Source: Streptomyces cinerochromogenes (GTDB lineage Bacteria; Actinomycetota; Actinomycetes; Streptomycetales; Streptomycetaceae). From it: a DNA stretch of 64,000 nucleotides. The notes beneath the pieces were generated by a model. The model was not told the origin of the DNA and did no database searches. It worked only from the letters and a program-made list of their open reading frames with translations. Of this stretch, positions 39,601-48,160 are shown piece after piece (the stretch's first letter is position 1; every line of letters starts with the position of its first letter). Location: positions 372,001 through 436,000 of the forward strand of contig NZ_BMRM01000004.1 of NCBI RefSeq assembly GCF_014648635.1, in the 5' to 3' direction. Made by a program: the position numbers and the translations under genes.

Positions 39601-40619
39601 GGCTGGAAGACGCGGTGCTGCTCGGCGTGCGACAGCCGGGCGTAGAGGGGGAGCACCTCCGTGAAGCGGTACTTCTTCTTCTCCAGCGCGTCCGCCGTGT
39701 CCCGGATCTCCCGCTCGCCGGAGAGGAAGACGAGGATGTCGCCCGGACCCTCGGCCTGGAGTTCCTCGACGGCATCGCAGATGGCGGTGATCTGGTCCCG
39801 GTCGGCGTCCTCGGAGTCCTCCTCCAGGAGGGGGCGGTAACGGACCTCCACCGGGTACGTCCGCCCGCTGACCTCGACGATCGGCGCGTCGCCGAAGTGC
39901 CGGGAGAAGCGCTCGGGGTCGATGGTCGCCGAGGTGATGACGACCTTCAGGTCCGGGCGCTTGGGCAGCAGCTGGGCGAGGTAGCCCAGCAGGAAGTCGA
40001 TGTTGAGGGACCGCTCGTGGGCCTCGTCGATGATGATCGTGTCGTAGGCGCGCAGCTCGCGGTCGGTCTGGATCTCGGCGAGCAGGATGCCGTCCGTCAT
40101 CAGCTTGATGAAGGTGGCGTCCGGGTTCACCTGGTCGGTGAAGCGGACCTTCCAGCCGACGGACTCGCCGAGGGGCGTCCGCAGCTCCTCCGCGACCCGC
40201 TCGGCGACGGTCCGGGCGGCGATCCGGCGCGGCTGGGTGTGCCCGATCATGCCGCGCACGCCGCGGCCCAGCTCCAGACAGATCTTGGGGATCTGCGTGG
40301 TCTTGCCGGAACCGGTCTCACCGGCCACGATGACGACCTGGTGATCGCGGATGGCGGCCGCGATCTCGTCCTTCTTCTGGCTGACCGGCAGCTGTTCGGG
40401 ATAGGTGACGGCCGGCACGCGGGAGCGGCGCTCGGCCATCCGGGCCTCGGCCCTGCCGATCTCGCCGTCGATCTCGGCGAGGACGGCGGCACGGGCCTCC
40501 GGCTTACGGATCTTGCGCGCGCCCTCCAGCCGCCGTCCGAGCCGGTGCGCGTCGCGCAGCGACAGCTCGGTCAGACGGGGGGCGAGGGTGCCGAGGGCGG
40601 GGGCGGGATGCGTAGACAT
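36675..40619 (-). CDS. hrpA: ATP-dependent RNA helicase HrpA
   Basis: A DEAH-box helicase of 1,314 residues, the full length for actinobacterial HrpA. Walker A GETGSGKT is at 100-107 and DEAH at 198-201 (IIIDEAHERS); motif III is SATIDPERF, motif V VLATNVAETSLTVPGI, and motif VI QRKGRCGR follows. The HA2 and OB-fold regions and a long DUF3418-type C-terminus follow (ending near DIRWMIEELRVSYFAHALGT). HrpA acts on structured RNA and, in E. coli, resolves stalled ribosomes. ATG 40619 faces a divergent membrane-protein gene 88 bp away. Confidence 0.95.
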   Translation of the reverse strand: MSTHPAPALGTLAPRLTELSLRDAHRLGRRLEGARKIRKPEARAAVLAEIDGEIGRAEARMAERRSRVPAVTYPEQLPVSQKKDEIAAAIRDHQVVIVAGETGSGKTTQIPKICLELGRGVRGMIGHTQPRRIAARTVAERVAEELRTPLGESVGWKVRFTDQVNPDATFIKLMTDGILLAEIQTDRELRAYDTIIIDEAHERSLNIDFLLGYLAQLLPKRPDLKVVITSATIDPERFSRHFGDAPIVEVSGRTYPVEVRYRPLLEEDSEDADRDQITAICDAVEELQAEGPGDILVFLSGEREIRDTADALEKKKYRFTEVLPLYARLSHAEQHRVFQPHTGRRIVLATNVAETSLTVPGIKYVIDPGFARISRYSHRTKVQRLPIEPVSQASANQRKGRCGRTSDGICIRLYAEEDFLARPEFTDAEILRTNLASVILQMTAAGLGDIEKFPFIDPPDHRNIRDGVQLLQELGALDPAQKDPRKRLTDTGRKLAQLPVDPRLARMVLEADKNGCVREVMVIAAALSIQDPRERPAEKQAQADQQHARFKDESSDFLAYLNLWRYIREQQKERGSSSFRRMCKQEYLNFLRIREWQDIYTQLRTVAKQMGIHLNEDDAPADRVHVSLLAGLLSHIGMKDVKDGNKNEYLGARNAKFAIFPGSALFRKQPKFVMSAELVETSRLWARVNARIEPEWVEPLAGHLLKRTYSEPHWEKDQAAVMAYEKVTLYGVPIVAQRKVNYGRIDPETSRELFIRNALVEGDWRTHHKFFADNRKLLSEVEELEHRARRRDIVVDDETLFDFYDQRVPEHVVSGAHFDSWWKRKRHEQPDFLDFEREMLIRESAEAVTKADYPDSWRQGQLTFRVTYQFEPGADADGVTVHIPLQVLNQVTDEGFDWQIPGLREEVVTELIRSLPKPIRRNYVPAPNYAKAFLEKAVPLQEPLTVTMARELKRMVGVPFEAEDFDWAKVPDHLKITFRIVDERRRKLAEDKDLEALKLRLKPKARKALSQAAAATASREGGESLERTGLTDWTIGSLTRVFETRRAGQPVKAYPALVDDGDTVSVRLFDTEAEQAEAMWKGTRRLILRNIPVNPAKFASEKLTNAQKLALSANPHGSIQALFDDCAMAAADKLIADFGGPVWDEESYRKLYDKVRAEIVDTTVRTVAQVQQVLAAWQACERRLKAVGSPALLANLTDVRKQLDALVKPGFVTWAGIRRLPDVMRYLVAADRRLQQMPTNVQRDTTRMEKVHEMQDEYAWLLEQLPQGRPVPQQVLDIRWMIEELRVSYFAHALGTAYPVSDKRIVKAIDAAVP

Positions 40620-40707
40620 ACGCGATCCAGGATCTCACCTCGGCGGAAAATCATGCGAGCCATTTGACTCGGGGCGAGATGTCATGTGATGACCTAGCGT
40701 GGTCGCT

Positions 40708-41784
40708 ATGTCCGATTCCCCGCACGGAGAGCACGGTCGCCCCCCGACCCGCGCGGAACGCTGGACGGCGTTCCGGGAGTCCCCCTTCCTGCCCGCCACC
40801 GTCCTCCTGGTCATCCTCGCCGCGGCGGCCGGCCTCTTCGCCGGGTCCTACACCTACGCCATGGCCAACCCCACCCCGCACAGCATCCCCGCGGCGGTGA
40901 CCGGCGCCCCCGACCGGCCGGCGGCCCGGCGGTTCATCGACGCCATGGAACAGGTGCTGCACGCCTCCGTGAAGCTGCACCCGTACGGCAGCCGCCGGGA
41001 GGCGGTGCGTGCGGTGGACGAACAGCGGGAGTTCGCGGTGATCGACGCGCCCGCCGACGGCAGGACGATCACCCTGGAGGTGTCCGGGGCGTCCGGGGCG
41101 ACCGTCGCCCAGCTGCTCGGCCAGGCGGCGCTGAAGGCCGGCAAGGCCACCGGCACCACCGTGGTGGTCCACGACCTCAAGCCGCTGCAGAAGGGCGACC
41201 CCAGAGGACTGGCGATCTTCTACATCTCCCTCGCCGCCGTGATCGTCGGGTTCGTCGGTGCCATCCAGCTCAGCGTGCACGCGTCGGCGCTGAACCCCCT
41301 GGAGCGGATCGCCTTCACCGTGGCCTACGCCGTGCTCGGCGGGTTCACGATCGCCGCGGTGGTGGACTGGCTGCTGGGCGCGCTGAGGCTGCCGTTCGTG
41401 GAGTCGTGGGCGATCCTCGCCTTCACCATGTTCACCACGGGCATGGTGTTCACGATGTTCAACACCCTGGTCGGGCGCTGGGCCATGCTGCCGACCTGGG
41501 GCCTGATGGTGCTGCTGGGCAACCCGTCGTCCGGCGGGGCCGTCTCCTGGCCGCTGCTGCCGTCGCCGCTCGGCACGATCGGCCGCTGGCTGCCGCCCGG
41601 CGCCTCGGTGAACGCCCAGCACACCGCGGTGTACTTCCGCGGTCACCAGCACGCCTTCCCGTTCCTGGTGCTGGCCGGCTGGGCGGTCGTGTCCTGCGCG
41701 GTCTTCCTGATCTGGCGCCATCGCCATCCCGGGGGCAGACCGACCGGTGCGGCGCACGCGGCCCAGGACCGGCGGCGGCCCTAG
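40708..41784 (+). CDS. Multi-pass membrane protein, ABC-2/YhgE-like
   Basis: A 358-residue protein; ATG 40708 is chosen over GTG 40699. One N-terminal membrane helix (LPATVLLVILAAAAGLFAGS) is followed by an extracytoplasmic domain of about 110 residues and then about five helices, ending in a short basic tail. This layout resembles YhgE/Pip or DUF3533-type proteins related to ABC-2 permeases. No ATPase is adjacent. A TAGCGT element about ten bases upstream hints at a leaderless mRNA. The last four bases overlap the convergent neighbour. Confidence 0.6.
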   Translation: MSDSPHGEHGRPPTRAERWTAFRESPFLPATVLLVILAAAAGLFAGSYTYAMANPTPHSIPAAVTGAPDRPAARRFIDAMEQVLHASVKLHPYGSRREAVRAVDEQREFAVIDAPADGRTITLEVSGASGATVAQLLGQAALKAGKATGTTVVVHDLKPLQKGDPRGLAIFYISLAAVIVGFVGAIQLSVHASALNPLERIAFTVAYAVLGGFTIAAVVDWLLGALRLPFVESWAILAFTMFTTGMVFTMFNTLVGRWAMLPTWGLMVLLGNPSSGGAVSWPLLPSPLGTIGRWLPPGASVNAQHTAVYFRGHQHAFPFLVLAGWAVVSCAVFLIWRHRHPGGRPTGAAHAAQDRRRP

Positions 41785-42104
41785 GGGGTGCGCTGGGCGG
41801 GCGGGGCCGGCGGGGCGGCCGGTTCGGGGTGCCTGCGGGAGGGGCCGTCCCCGAGCGCGATCGACCGCGCGGTGTTGGAGACGGCCTTGATGCCCAGGTA
41901 GGCCGTGGTCAGGCTGCTGACGGCGGTGAACGCGGCGGTGAGGACGCCGACGATCACCGCCTTGTCGCCGTCGAGCCGCCACACGCCGACGACCGCCACC
42001 GCGGCGATCGCGAGATTGCTGACGACGACCGCGAGCAGCCCGTACCGGGCCCGGTCCTTCTCCAGCTCGGTGTCCCGGATGGCTCCGGCCTCGTCCCGGC
42101 CCAT
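41781..42104 (-). CDS. Small two-TM membrane protein
   Basis: A 107-residue protein with an N-terminal charged segment, two membrane helices (LLAVVVSNLAIAAVAVVGVW and VIVGVLTAAFTAVSSLTTAYLG) and a proline-rich C-terminus. It is convergent with and overlaps the preceding gene by four bases. No recognised family. Confidence 0.65.
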   Translation of the reverse strand: MGRDEAGAIRDTELEKDRARYGLLAVVVSNLAIAAVAVVGVWRLDGDKAVIVGVLTAAFTAVSSLTTAYLGIKAVSNTARSIALGDGPSRRHPEPAAPPAPPAQRTP

Positions 42105-42176
42105 GTCTCCCCCCGCCCCCGCGCACCACGCGCGGCCAGCCTGAACGTAGCGCCGGCCGGGCGCGGTGCCAAGGCG

Positions 42177-43799
42177 TCACCGGACGTCGACGTAGTCCTC
42201 GGTGCCGCTGCCGACGAAGTGCCTGCTGTCGGGGTACAGGAAGACGGGCACCCAGGTGCCGTCCTGCCGGGCCGTGAAGCCCTTGCTGAAGGACCCGCTG
42301 CTCTTCGTGGTGACCGTGGACATCAGGTACCAGCTCTTGGCGCCCTTGGGCCGGAAGAGGATCTGGACCTTCTTGCCGCCGTACGCCTTCCAGGTGCCGG
42401 AGCCGACCGGCCGCTCCTGGAGCACGCCCTTGACGGTGATGGTCCGGCCCTTGGTCACCGGCTCGGGGGAGGCGTTGGCGTCCTTGATCCGGGTGAGGGC
42501 GCGGTTGCGGCGCAGGCTGTTGCTGGTGGTGCCCTTGATGTCCTTGGTGGTGGAACCGGCGTACCGCAGCCGCCAGTAGCCGTCCGTGTAGCCGGGCACC
42601 TTGTCGGCGGTGAACTGGGAGCCGAAGCCGGCCTTCACGGTCTTCTCCGTGGTCCAGTTCGTCTTGCCGTTGGCCGAGTACTGGATGTCGACGCTCGCCT
42701 GGTCGTTGACGTCACGGCCGATCAGATCGAGCGTGCCGGTGACCTTGAGCTGCGCGTACTTGTCCAGCGAGGCGGTGAAGCCGGAGAACTTCGTCGTCGC
42801 CGTGACCGCCGCGGTGACGTCCGCCGTGCTGTGCTGGGCGAAGGGCGTGTACGACGTGAAGGCGATCTCGTAGACGCTCTTGCTGCCGTACGGGGTCCGC
42901 ACGAAGGAGAAGCGGCCGTTCGCGTCGGTCGTGGTGTCGACCGGGCTGCAGGTGCTGCACTCCTTGTAGTCCATCTCCAGCGGGATGCCGGAGAGCGGCT
43001 TCCACTCCTCGCCGACCTGGTACTGGAGCGTGCCGGTGACCTTGATCTTCTCGCCGGTGGTGACGTGGAAGCTGCTCTGGTCCAGGACCATCCGGGTCGG
43101 CGCGGCCTTCGGCCGGACGTCGATCCAGGAGCTGGCGGCGAAGCCGAGGCCGCCGTTGTAGTCGGCGAAGACCCAGCCGGCCTGGGCCAGCTGGTGGGGG
43201 ACGGCGAAGTGGCCGGCCTCGTCGGTGACGGCGGTCGCCTTCCCGCTGCCCCCGTCGAACGTGAGGTCCACGGAGGCACCGGGCAGCGGCTCGGTCTCCC
43301 GGGTGCTGGGGTCGCGGACGACCATGTCGCCGGCGGCCGTGATCGTCTGGTGCTCGATGTCCGGCTCGGCCGGCGTGACGGCGAAGCCGCTGAAGACGGG
43401 CTGCTTCTGGTAGTGCAGCGTGCCCGCGTCCTTCTGGACGGTGGTCTCGCCGGAGCCGTCCGTCGCCTCGACGTCGACGGTGTAGTCGCCGAGGGCGTCC
43501 AGGTGGATCGGCTGGGACGCCCAGACGGCGTCCCACGAGCTGGACTCGTACCGCTTCGTGAAGTCGGTGATCGTGGCCACCGGGGCGTCGGTCCCGCTGC
43601 TCCCGGCCGGGCGGAGCGTCGCGACGAGCTTGCTGACCTCGCCGCTGAAGTTCAGGCGCACGTCGAGGACGGACCAGTCGGCCTGGTCGCTGTAGGCGCT
43701 CTTCACCGTGGGTCCCGCGGCATGGGCGGTGCCGGGCAGGGCGAGCGAGGCGACCAGCACGGCGCCTGCCGTCACCAACCCTCTGGAGATCTGTCTCAA
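42177..43799 (-). CDS. Secreted multi-domain beta-sandwich protein
   Basis: About 540 residues. TTG 43799 is preferred: GAGGGG lies five bases upstream and gives a normal signal peptide (RQISRGLVTAGAVLVAS ... AHA). The in-frame GTG at 43805 touches that site directly. The mature protein is threonine/serine-rich with repeated Ig-like or carboxypeptidase-regulatory-like strands (TTDANGRFSFVRT, TDEAGHFAVP, KVTGTLQYQVGEEWKPLSG). One disulfide is possible (CSTC). It has no sorting signal or lipobox. Probably an extracellular binding or structural protein. Confidence 0.65.
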   Translation of the reverse strand: MRQISRGLVTAGAVLVASLALPGTAHAAGPTVKSAYSDQADWSVLDVRLNFSGEVSKLVATLRPAGSSGTDAPVATITDFTKRYESSSWDAVWASQPIHLDALGDYTVDVEATDGSGETTVQKDAGTLHYQKQPVFSGFAVTPAEPDIEHQTITAAGDMVVRDPSTRETEPLPGASVDLTFDGGSGKATAVTDEAGHFAVPHQLAQAGWVFADYNGGLGFAASSWIDVRPKAAPTRMVLDQSSFHVTTGEKIKVTGTLQYQVGEEWKPLSGIPLEMDYKECSTCSPVDTTTDANGRFSFVRTPYGSKSVYEIAFTSYTPFAQHSTADVTAAVTATTKFSGFTASLDKYAQLKVTGTLDLIGRDVNDQASVDIQYSANGKTNWTTEKTVKAGFGSQFTADKVPGYTDGYWRLRYAGSTTKDIKGTTSNSLRRNRALTRIKDANASPEPVTKGRTITVKGVLQERPVGSGTWKAYGGKKVQILFRPKGAKSWYLMSTVTTKSSGSFSKGFTARQDGTWVPVFLYPDSRHFVGSGTEDYVDVR

Positions 43800-43825
43800 G
43801 TACACCCCTCAGGGTTCCAGGACGA

Positions 43826-43867
43826 CGAGAACCCCCTCCTCCCCTTGAGCGGGAGCGGGGGTTCTCG
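43826..43867 (-). terminator. Hairpin downstream of the YGSN-motif gene
   Basis: An 11-bp stem CGAGAACCCCC / GGGGGTTCTCG with a GC-rich loop, between two minus-strand genes. Confidence 0.6.
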
Positions 43868-43960
43868 CCAAAGTGGCCTGATCGTACTGGCCGGGGGTGG
43901 TCCGGACCAGAGGTGGGTGGGGTCCTGCCTGACGGCGTGCCCCGCCCCGGTGACCGGTCC

Positions 43961-44620
43961 CTAGTTGAGGAGAGCGGCGATCTCCTCCGGCGACCAGTGG
44001 TCGGTCGCGCCGGGGCAGGCCGCGACGTAGGAGGAGATCGCTTCCCTGTCCCATGCCCCGGCGGAGAGCAAGCCCGTGGCGAGGAAGCGGACGTAGGCGG
44101 CGGAGGGGGCGACCCACGGCACGTCGTTCATGCCCCACGGCGCTGTGAAGGTCAGCACCGGCAGGCCGTCGATCTGACCCGCGCAGACGAGCGTTTCGTA
44201 GCGGCCCTCGCCCAGGACGGCACGCCCCCGGCCGAGGACGTCCACCAGGTCCAGGTCCCTGCCCGGCGTCCGGTACATCTCCTGGGCGGCGATGTCGGCG
44301 AACTGGTCGGTGGTCACCAGGTGCGCCCGGGCCAGTACGCGCCCGTCCACCCCCGGGTCGTAGAAGGCACGTCCGCCTCCCCACACGCGGGACTCGGTGG
44401 CGAAGTACATCGCGCCGGTCAGCTCCACGGGGAGCGACCGGGCCGGCATGGCCGGGTTGCGGCAGCCCGGGTACTCCCTGGCCGCGCCGGGCGGGCGCCC
44501 GCCCTGGAGGTAGGCGGCGAGGCGGTCCAGGTGGGTGTTGGAGCCGTAGGAGGTGTACCAGACGCGCTCGGGGTGCCGGTCGAGCGGCAGGGCCGGGTCG
44601 ATGCTCGGTAAGGCCTTCAC
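43961..44620 (-). CDS. Gamma-glutamylcyclotransferase-like (YGSN-motif) protein
   Basis: About 219 residues from GTG 44620. The longer frame to 44701 would run through the tRNA-Phe terminator, so it is rejected. The WYTSYGSNTHLDRLAAYL start has the Y-G-S-N loop of the GGCT/AIG2 fold that binds gamma-glutamyl groups. The middle holds FATESRVWGGGRAFYDPG and a later TLVCAGQIDGLPVLTFT. Relatives in Streptomyces are often annotated as histone deacetylases; nothing here supports that. The catalytic Glu was not placed, so activity is uncertain. Confidence 0.55.
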   Translation of the reverse strand: MKALPSIDPALPLDRHPERVWYTSYGSNTHLDRLAAYLQGGRPPGAAREYPGCRNPAMPARSLPVELTGAMYFATESRVWGGGRAFYDPGVDGRVLARAHLVTTDQFADIAAQEMYRTPGRDLDLVDVLGRGRAVLGEGRYETLVCAGQIDGLPVLTFTAPWGMNDVPWVAPSAAYVRFLATGLLSAGAWDREAISSYVAACPGATDHWSPEEIAALLN

Positions 44621-44686
44621 CTGGGGGCTGCTCCGTCGGCGTACCGGGGGCGGGGCGGGGACGTGTCGGGGGCGGGCGGGTATGAA

Positions 44687-44720
44687 AGAGGCCCTCTCCA
44701 CGATCGTGGAGAGGGCCTCT
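44687..44720 (-). terminator. Terminator of tRNA-Phe/Asp/Glu cluster
   Basis: A perfect 34-base palindrome (17-bp arms AGAGGCCCTCTCCACGA / TCGTGGAGAGGGCCTCT), followed on the minus strand by TTTC, 19 bases past the tRNA-Phe end. Confidence 0.85.
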
Positions 44721-44739
44721 GCCCTGGTCAGGGCGGCTG

Positions 44740-44813
44740 TGGCTGGGGCCGGGGTCGAACCGGCGACCTTCCGCTTTTCAGGCGGACGCTCGTACCAACT
44801 GAGCTACCCAGCC
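44740..44813 (-). tRNA. tRNA-Phe (GAA)
   Basis: A 74-nt tRNA with acceptor GGCTGGG/CCCAGCC, discriminator A, anticodon loop CTGAAAA and T-loop GTTCGACCC. Third gene of a Glu-Asp-Phe cluster read on the minus strand. Confidence 0.95.
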
Positions 44814-44837
44814 ACGGTGTTTCACGTGAAACACCAG

Positions 44838-44912
44838 CGGTCCTGACGGGATTTGAACCCGCGGCCTCCACCTTGACAGGGTGGCGAGCACTCCAAACTG
44901 CTCCACAGGACC
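44838..44912 (-). tRNA. tRNA-Asp (GTC), copy 2
   Basis: A 75-nt tRNA matching the copy at 36506-36580, but without the tandem array at its 3' side. A GTTTCACGTGAAAC palindrome, only partly symmetric at its edges, lies between it and tRNA-Phe. Confidence 0.95.
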
Positions 44913-44948
44913 AAGCGTGTGTGCAACAGTGTCGCACACGGTATTGCG

Positions 44949-45021
44949 TGCCCCCAACGGGATTCGAACCCGTGCTACCGCCTTGAAAGGGCGGCGTCCT
45001 AGGCCGCTAGACGATGAGGGC
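44949..45021 (-). tRNA. tRNA-Glu (TTC)
   Basis: A 73-nt tRNA with acceptor GCCCTCA/TGGGGGC (one T-G pair), discriminator A, anticodon loop CTTTCAA and T-loop GTTCGAATC. First gene of the Glu-Asp-Phe cluster. Confidence 0.95.
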
Positions 45022-45101
45022 TATCGGCCCGCCTGGGCGCTTCTCAGCGCGTCGGGGACGTGAGAAGCATATGGGATGGCGAGGGGTATCGCCAAAACGG
45101 T

Positions 45102-46658
45102 TTACGGCGAGGTGGCGGGAGGGGTCGGCGAAGGGGAGTGCGAGGACCCGGTGCCCCCGGCGCCACCGGGCCGGTTCTCGTCCGCCAGATGGCGGCTGAC
45201 CTCGGCCGTCGTCAGCCCCAGACCGCCGAGCTGGATCGCGTCCCAGGCCTGCAGCCGGCGGCTGTCCCGGTCGAAGTAGAGGATCGAGGCCTCGATCGGC
45301 GCCGGGTACTTGCGCTCCACGGCACGCAGCCCGCTGCCGCCGGTCGACCCCTCCATGCGCAGCCGGGTGCCGTACGGCAGCACCTCGGTCCCCTCGTGGT
45401 GCAGGTGCCCGCAGAGCACCAGCGGCACGGTGCCGTCGGTCTCCCGGGCGGCGGACGGCTCGTGCGCGACGGCCACGTCCACCGGGGTGCCGGCCGTCCG
45501 CTGGTCGCGCAGGGCGCTGGCCAGCCGGTCGCCCGCCAGCTGCTCGGCCGCGTCGCCGCCGGGCGCCACCGACCGGTCGGGGGTGAACTGCGGGTCACCC
45601 GTGCCCGCGAACCGCAGCCCCGCCACCGTCTGCGCCCGGCCCTCGTCCAGGACGTGCACGTTCTTCATGCGCTCCAGGTAGCGCTGGGTGGTCCGCGAGT
45701 CGTGGTTGCCGCGCACCCAGACGTACGGCACGCCCAGGTCCCGGATCGGGTCCAGGAAGCCGTTCTCCGCCGCCGTGCCGTGGTCCATCGTGTCTCCGGA
45801 GTCGACGACCACGTCCACCTTGTACTGGTCCACCAGGGAGCCGATGATCTTCCAGCTCGCCGGGTTGAGGTGGATGTCCGACACGTGCAGGACCCGGATG
45901 GTGGAGGGGTCCGGCCGGTAGGCGGGCAGGGTGGAGGTGACGTCGTAGAGCTTCGTCACGTTCGTCACCAGGCGGGCCAACTCGTGCTGGTAGACATCGA
46001 ATTCCGTGACGATGCTGCGCGCGTTGCCCACCACCGACGGCGCCGAGCTGAGCAGCCCGGAGAACCTCGGTTCCAGGACCGACTTCGGATTCCAGGTGGC
46101 GTACGCCGACGCGCCCGAGGCGGCCAGCAGGGCCAGGGCCAGTCCGCCGGCGGCCAGGGCCCGGCGCGGCCGGCGGTAGACGGCGAGACCGAGGGCGGTG
46201 GCCCCGGAGACCACGGCGACGCAGGAGCGCACGGCCAGGTCCAGCGTGCCGTGCTCGACGTCCCGGGCGACCTCGTCCTGCAGCCCCGAGATCCGCTCCG
46301 GATGGTCGACCAGGGCCTGGGAGCGCTCGGGGTCCAGCTGGTCGATGTTCACGTCCAGGCGGACCGGGGCCACATGGCTGTCCAGGCTGAGAGCCCCCAG
46401 CGGCGAGATGTTGATCTTCGTGCCGCCGGTGACGGAGGGGCGCAGCGCCATCGTCGTGTCCATCGGGCCGACCGGGGCCCGGACGTTGCCGACGATCAGC
46501 AGGCCCAGCCAGGCGCCCACCAGGACGACCGCGGTGAGGCCGAGGGCGCGCAGCCACGGGCGGGGGCGGGCGGCGAGTTCGAGGGCGGGGAGCGGGCGGG
46601 TGCGGTTCGGTGTCCGGTTCAGCATGTGGTTCAGGGCTGCGACGGGGACGCGGGCCAT
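45102..46658 (-). CDS. Membrane-anchored metallophosphoesterase
   Basis: A 518-residue protein. Membrane segments at about 35-57 and two near 145-190 flank an extracytoplasmic stretch. The C-terminal calcineurin-like domain has all metal motifs: HVSDIHLNP, VDSGDTMDHG, VRGNHDSR, AHEPSA and CGHLHHEG. The C-terminus is a short Ser/Pro tail. The start is uncertain: an ATG at 46625 is also possible and neither has a clear Shine-Dalgarno. It is divergent from the small zinc peptidase gene 60 bp away. Substrate unknown. Confidence 0.85.
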   Translation of the reverse strand: MARVPVAALNHMLNRTPNRTRPLPALELAARPRPWLRALGLTAVVLVGAWLGLLIVGNVRAPVGPMDTTMALRPSVTGGTKINISPLGALSLDSHVAPVRLDVNIDQLDPERSQALVDHPERISGLQDEVARDVEHGTLDLAVRSCVAVVSGATALGLAVYRRPRRALAAGGLALALLAASGASAYATWNPKSVLEPRFSGLLSSAPSVVGNARSIVTEFDVYQHELARLVTNVTKLYDVTSTLPAYRPDPSTIRVLHVSDIHLNPASWKIIGSLVDQYKVDVVVDSGDTMDHGTAAENGFLDPIRDLGVPYVWVRGNHDSRTTQRYLERMKNVHVLDEGRAQTVAGLRFAGTGDPQFTPDRSVAPGGDAAEQLAGDRLASALRDQRTAGTPVDVAVAHEPSAARETDGTVPLVLCGHLHHEGTEVLPYGTRLRMEGSTGGSGLRAVERKYPAPIEASILYFDRDSRRLQAWDAIQLGGLGLTTAEVSRHLADENRPGGAGGTGSSHSPSPTPPATSP

Positions 46659-46718
46659 TGGGCCCGTATGCCCAGGTGCCGTGGTGGATATGCGGCGTCG
46701 TTACCGGACAATGGCCGT

Positions 46719-47069
46719 GTGCTGGAGATGACGCGCGAGGAGTTCGAGGAACTGGTCGCCGAGGCGCTGGACCGGATCCCGCCGGAGCTGACGCGGCTCA
46801 TGGACAACGTGGCCGTGTTCGTGGAGGACGAGCCGCCCGCCGACGACCCCGAGCTGCTCGGGCTCTACGAGGGGACGCCGCTCACCGAGCGGGGCGAGTG
46901 GTACGCCGGTGTCCTGCCGGACCGGATCACCGTCTACCGCGGGCCCACGCTGAGGATGTGCGAGAGCCGCGAGGACGTCGTCGCGGAGACCGAGGTGACC
47001 GTGGTGCACGAGGTCGCCCACCACTTCGGGATCGACGACGCCCGGCTGCACGCACTCGGGTACGGGTGA
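46719..47069 (+). CDS. Minimal zincin-like metallopeptidase family protein
   Basis: A 116-residue protein from GTG 46719 (ATG 46728 is the alternative). The fold is that of the one-domain actinobacterial possibl_zinc_metallopep family: MTREEFEELVAEALDRIPPEL at the N-terminus, an acidic VEDEP strand, and H97-E-V-A-H101 followed by HFGIDD, where the Asp is a likely third zinc ligand. The substrate is unknown for the whole family. Confidence 0.85.
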   Translation: MLEMTREEFEELVAEALDRIPPELTRLMDNVAVFVEDEPPADDPELLGLYEGTPLTERGEWYAGVLPDRITVYRGPTLRMCESREDVVAETEVTVVHEVAHHFGIDDARLHALGYG

Positions 47070-47414
47070 GGGCGGGGCCGGCGGAGGGCCGCGGGCGCGG
47101 TCGGTGGAGGGCCGGGGGCCGAGAGGGCTGGAGTGCGGTCCGAAGGAGTCCGGGGCGGTCCGGGCAGAGGCCAGGGCGCGACCGCATGCGGCCGGGCGCG
47201 TGATCGTGGCTGCGTGTGTGGCTGCGGTGGGGAAGGCCTGGCCGGGGCTGTGCGCGGCTGCGGTGGGGAGCACGTGATCGTGGTGAGCGTGCGGCCGCTG
47301 CCGGGAGCGCGTGACCGCGTGGCCGGGCGCTGATGCGCGCCGGGCGCGTGTCCTCTTGCGGGCGGGGGGAGTTGGGCAGGTGGACCCCTTTCCTTGTCCC
47401 CGGAGGTGGCCACC
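47070..47414. other. GC-rich intergenic stretch with short degenerate repeats
   Basis: No gene is supported. The stretch contains repeated short words such as GGCTGCGGTGGGGA (twice) and CGTGATCGTGG (twice). It is G-rich on the plus strand, unlike the flanking genes. A GGAGG site for the next gene lies at its right end. Confidence 0.5.
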
Positions 47415-47945
47415 GTGCGCCCCTTGTACGTACCCGTCCGTCTCGCCGTCGCGGTCCTGGCCGTCACCGCCGCCGCCGGCTGCGTGAACGTGGGCGACGA
47501 CGCGGGCCCGGCCCGGCCCTCCCACTCGGCGGACGGACCGCGCGGCGGTGCCGCGCCCGACGGCGGCCCGGGAGGCGGCGGGGGCGGGCTCGTGCACGGT
47601 GGTCCGGCGGGGGACGGCAAGCACGGGCACGGAGGCAAGGCGAAGCCCGGTGAGTCGGCCTCGGCCACGGCCACGCCGTCCGGCGGGGGCAGCACGTCGG
47701 CGCCGCCGGCGAAACCCGGTGAGCCCGGCAAGCCCGGCAGGACGCCCGGCCCCGGTGACCCGGCGCCGACCAACGCCCCGCCGACCCCGCCGGTGACCTC
47801 CGCCCCGCCCGAGCCCCCCGAGCCCACCCCGCCCCCGGCGACCTCGGAGCCGCCGTCGGCCGAGCCGTCCTCGTCGGCCCACGAGGAGCCGCAGCCGCAG
47901 CTCGTCCAGCGGGAGCCGGCGCCCCGGGCGGGGGTACCGGCATAG
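47415..47945 (+). CDS. Low-complexity Pro/Gly/Ser-rich lipoprotein
   Basis: A 176-residue protein; GTG 47415 has GGAGG eight bases upstream. A signal peptide ends in lipobox TAAAGC (C24). The rest is disordered: glycine/histidine-rich (GGGGGGLVHGG), then Lys-Pro-Gly repeats and a Pro/Thr/Glu tail. It has no domain. It is probably a cell-wall-spanning or spacer lipoprotein. The 215 bp between it and the helicase hold no gene I can see and form a long helicase leader. Confidence 0.7.
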   Translation: MRPLYVPVRLAVAVLAVTAAAGCVNVGDDAGPARPSHSADGPRGGAAPDGGPGGGGGGLVHGGPAGDGKHGHGGKAKPGESASATATPSGGGSTSAPPAKPGEPGKPGRTPGPGDPAPTNAPPTPPVTSAPPEPPEPTPPPATSEPPSAEPSSSAHEEPQPQLVQREPAPRAGVPA

Positions 47946-48160
47946 GGCGTGACCAGCGTCTCCCCGGGCCGGTTTGCCTTCAGGGGTGAGGGGTGCGTAT
48001 GGTGGTAGATCGTTTGATCCCATTTGCCCGGCGCCACCACAGAGCGCGCCGTGTGGCGCGTACTCTCCTTTGCCGTGGCGGACCGCATTGAGGCGGTCGT
48101 GAGCGAACCACGGAGTTGACGGGCGCGTGCCGAAGAGACTCCGGAAGGTTTCGCATTCGC

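Noticed and set aside
43961..44701. Longer start for the YGSN-motif protein
   Set aside because: It would begin inside the tRNA-Phe terminator palindrome; the added residues are low complexity.
47070..47414. Possible small gene in the gap after the zinc peptidase gene
   Set aside because: Frames there are Gly/Arg-rich without a start signal or conserved pattern.
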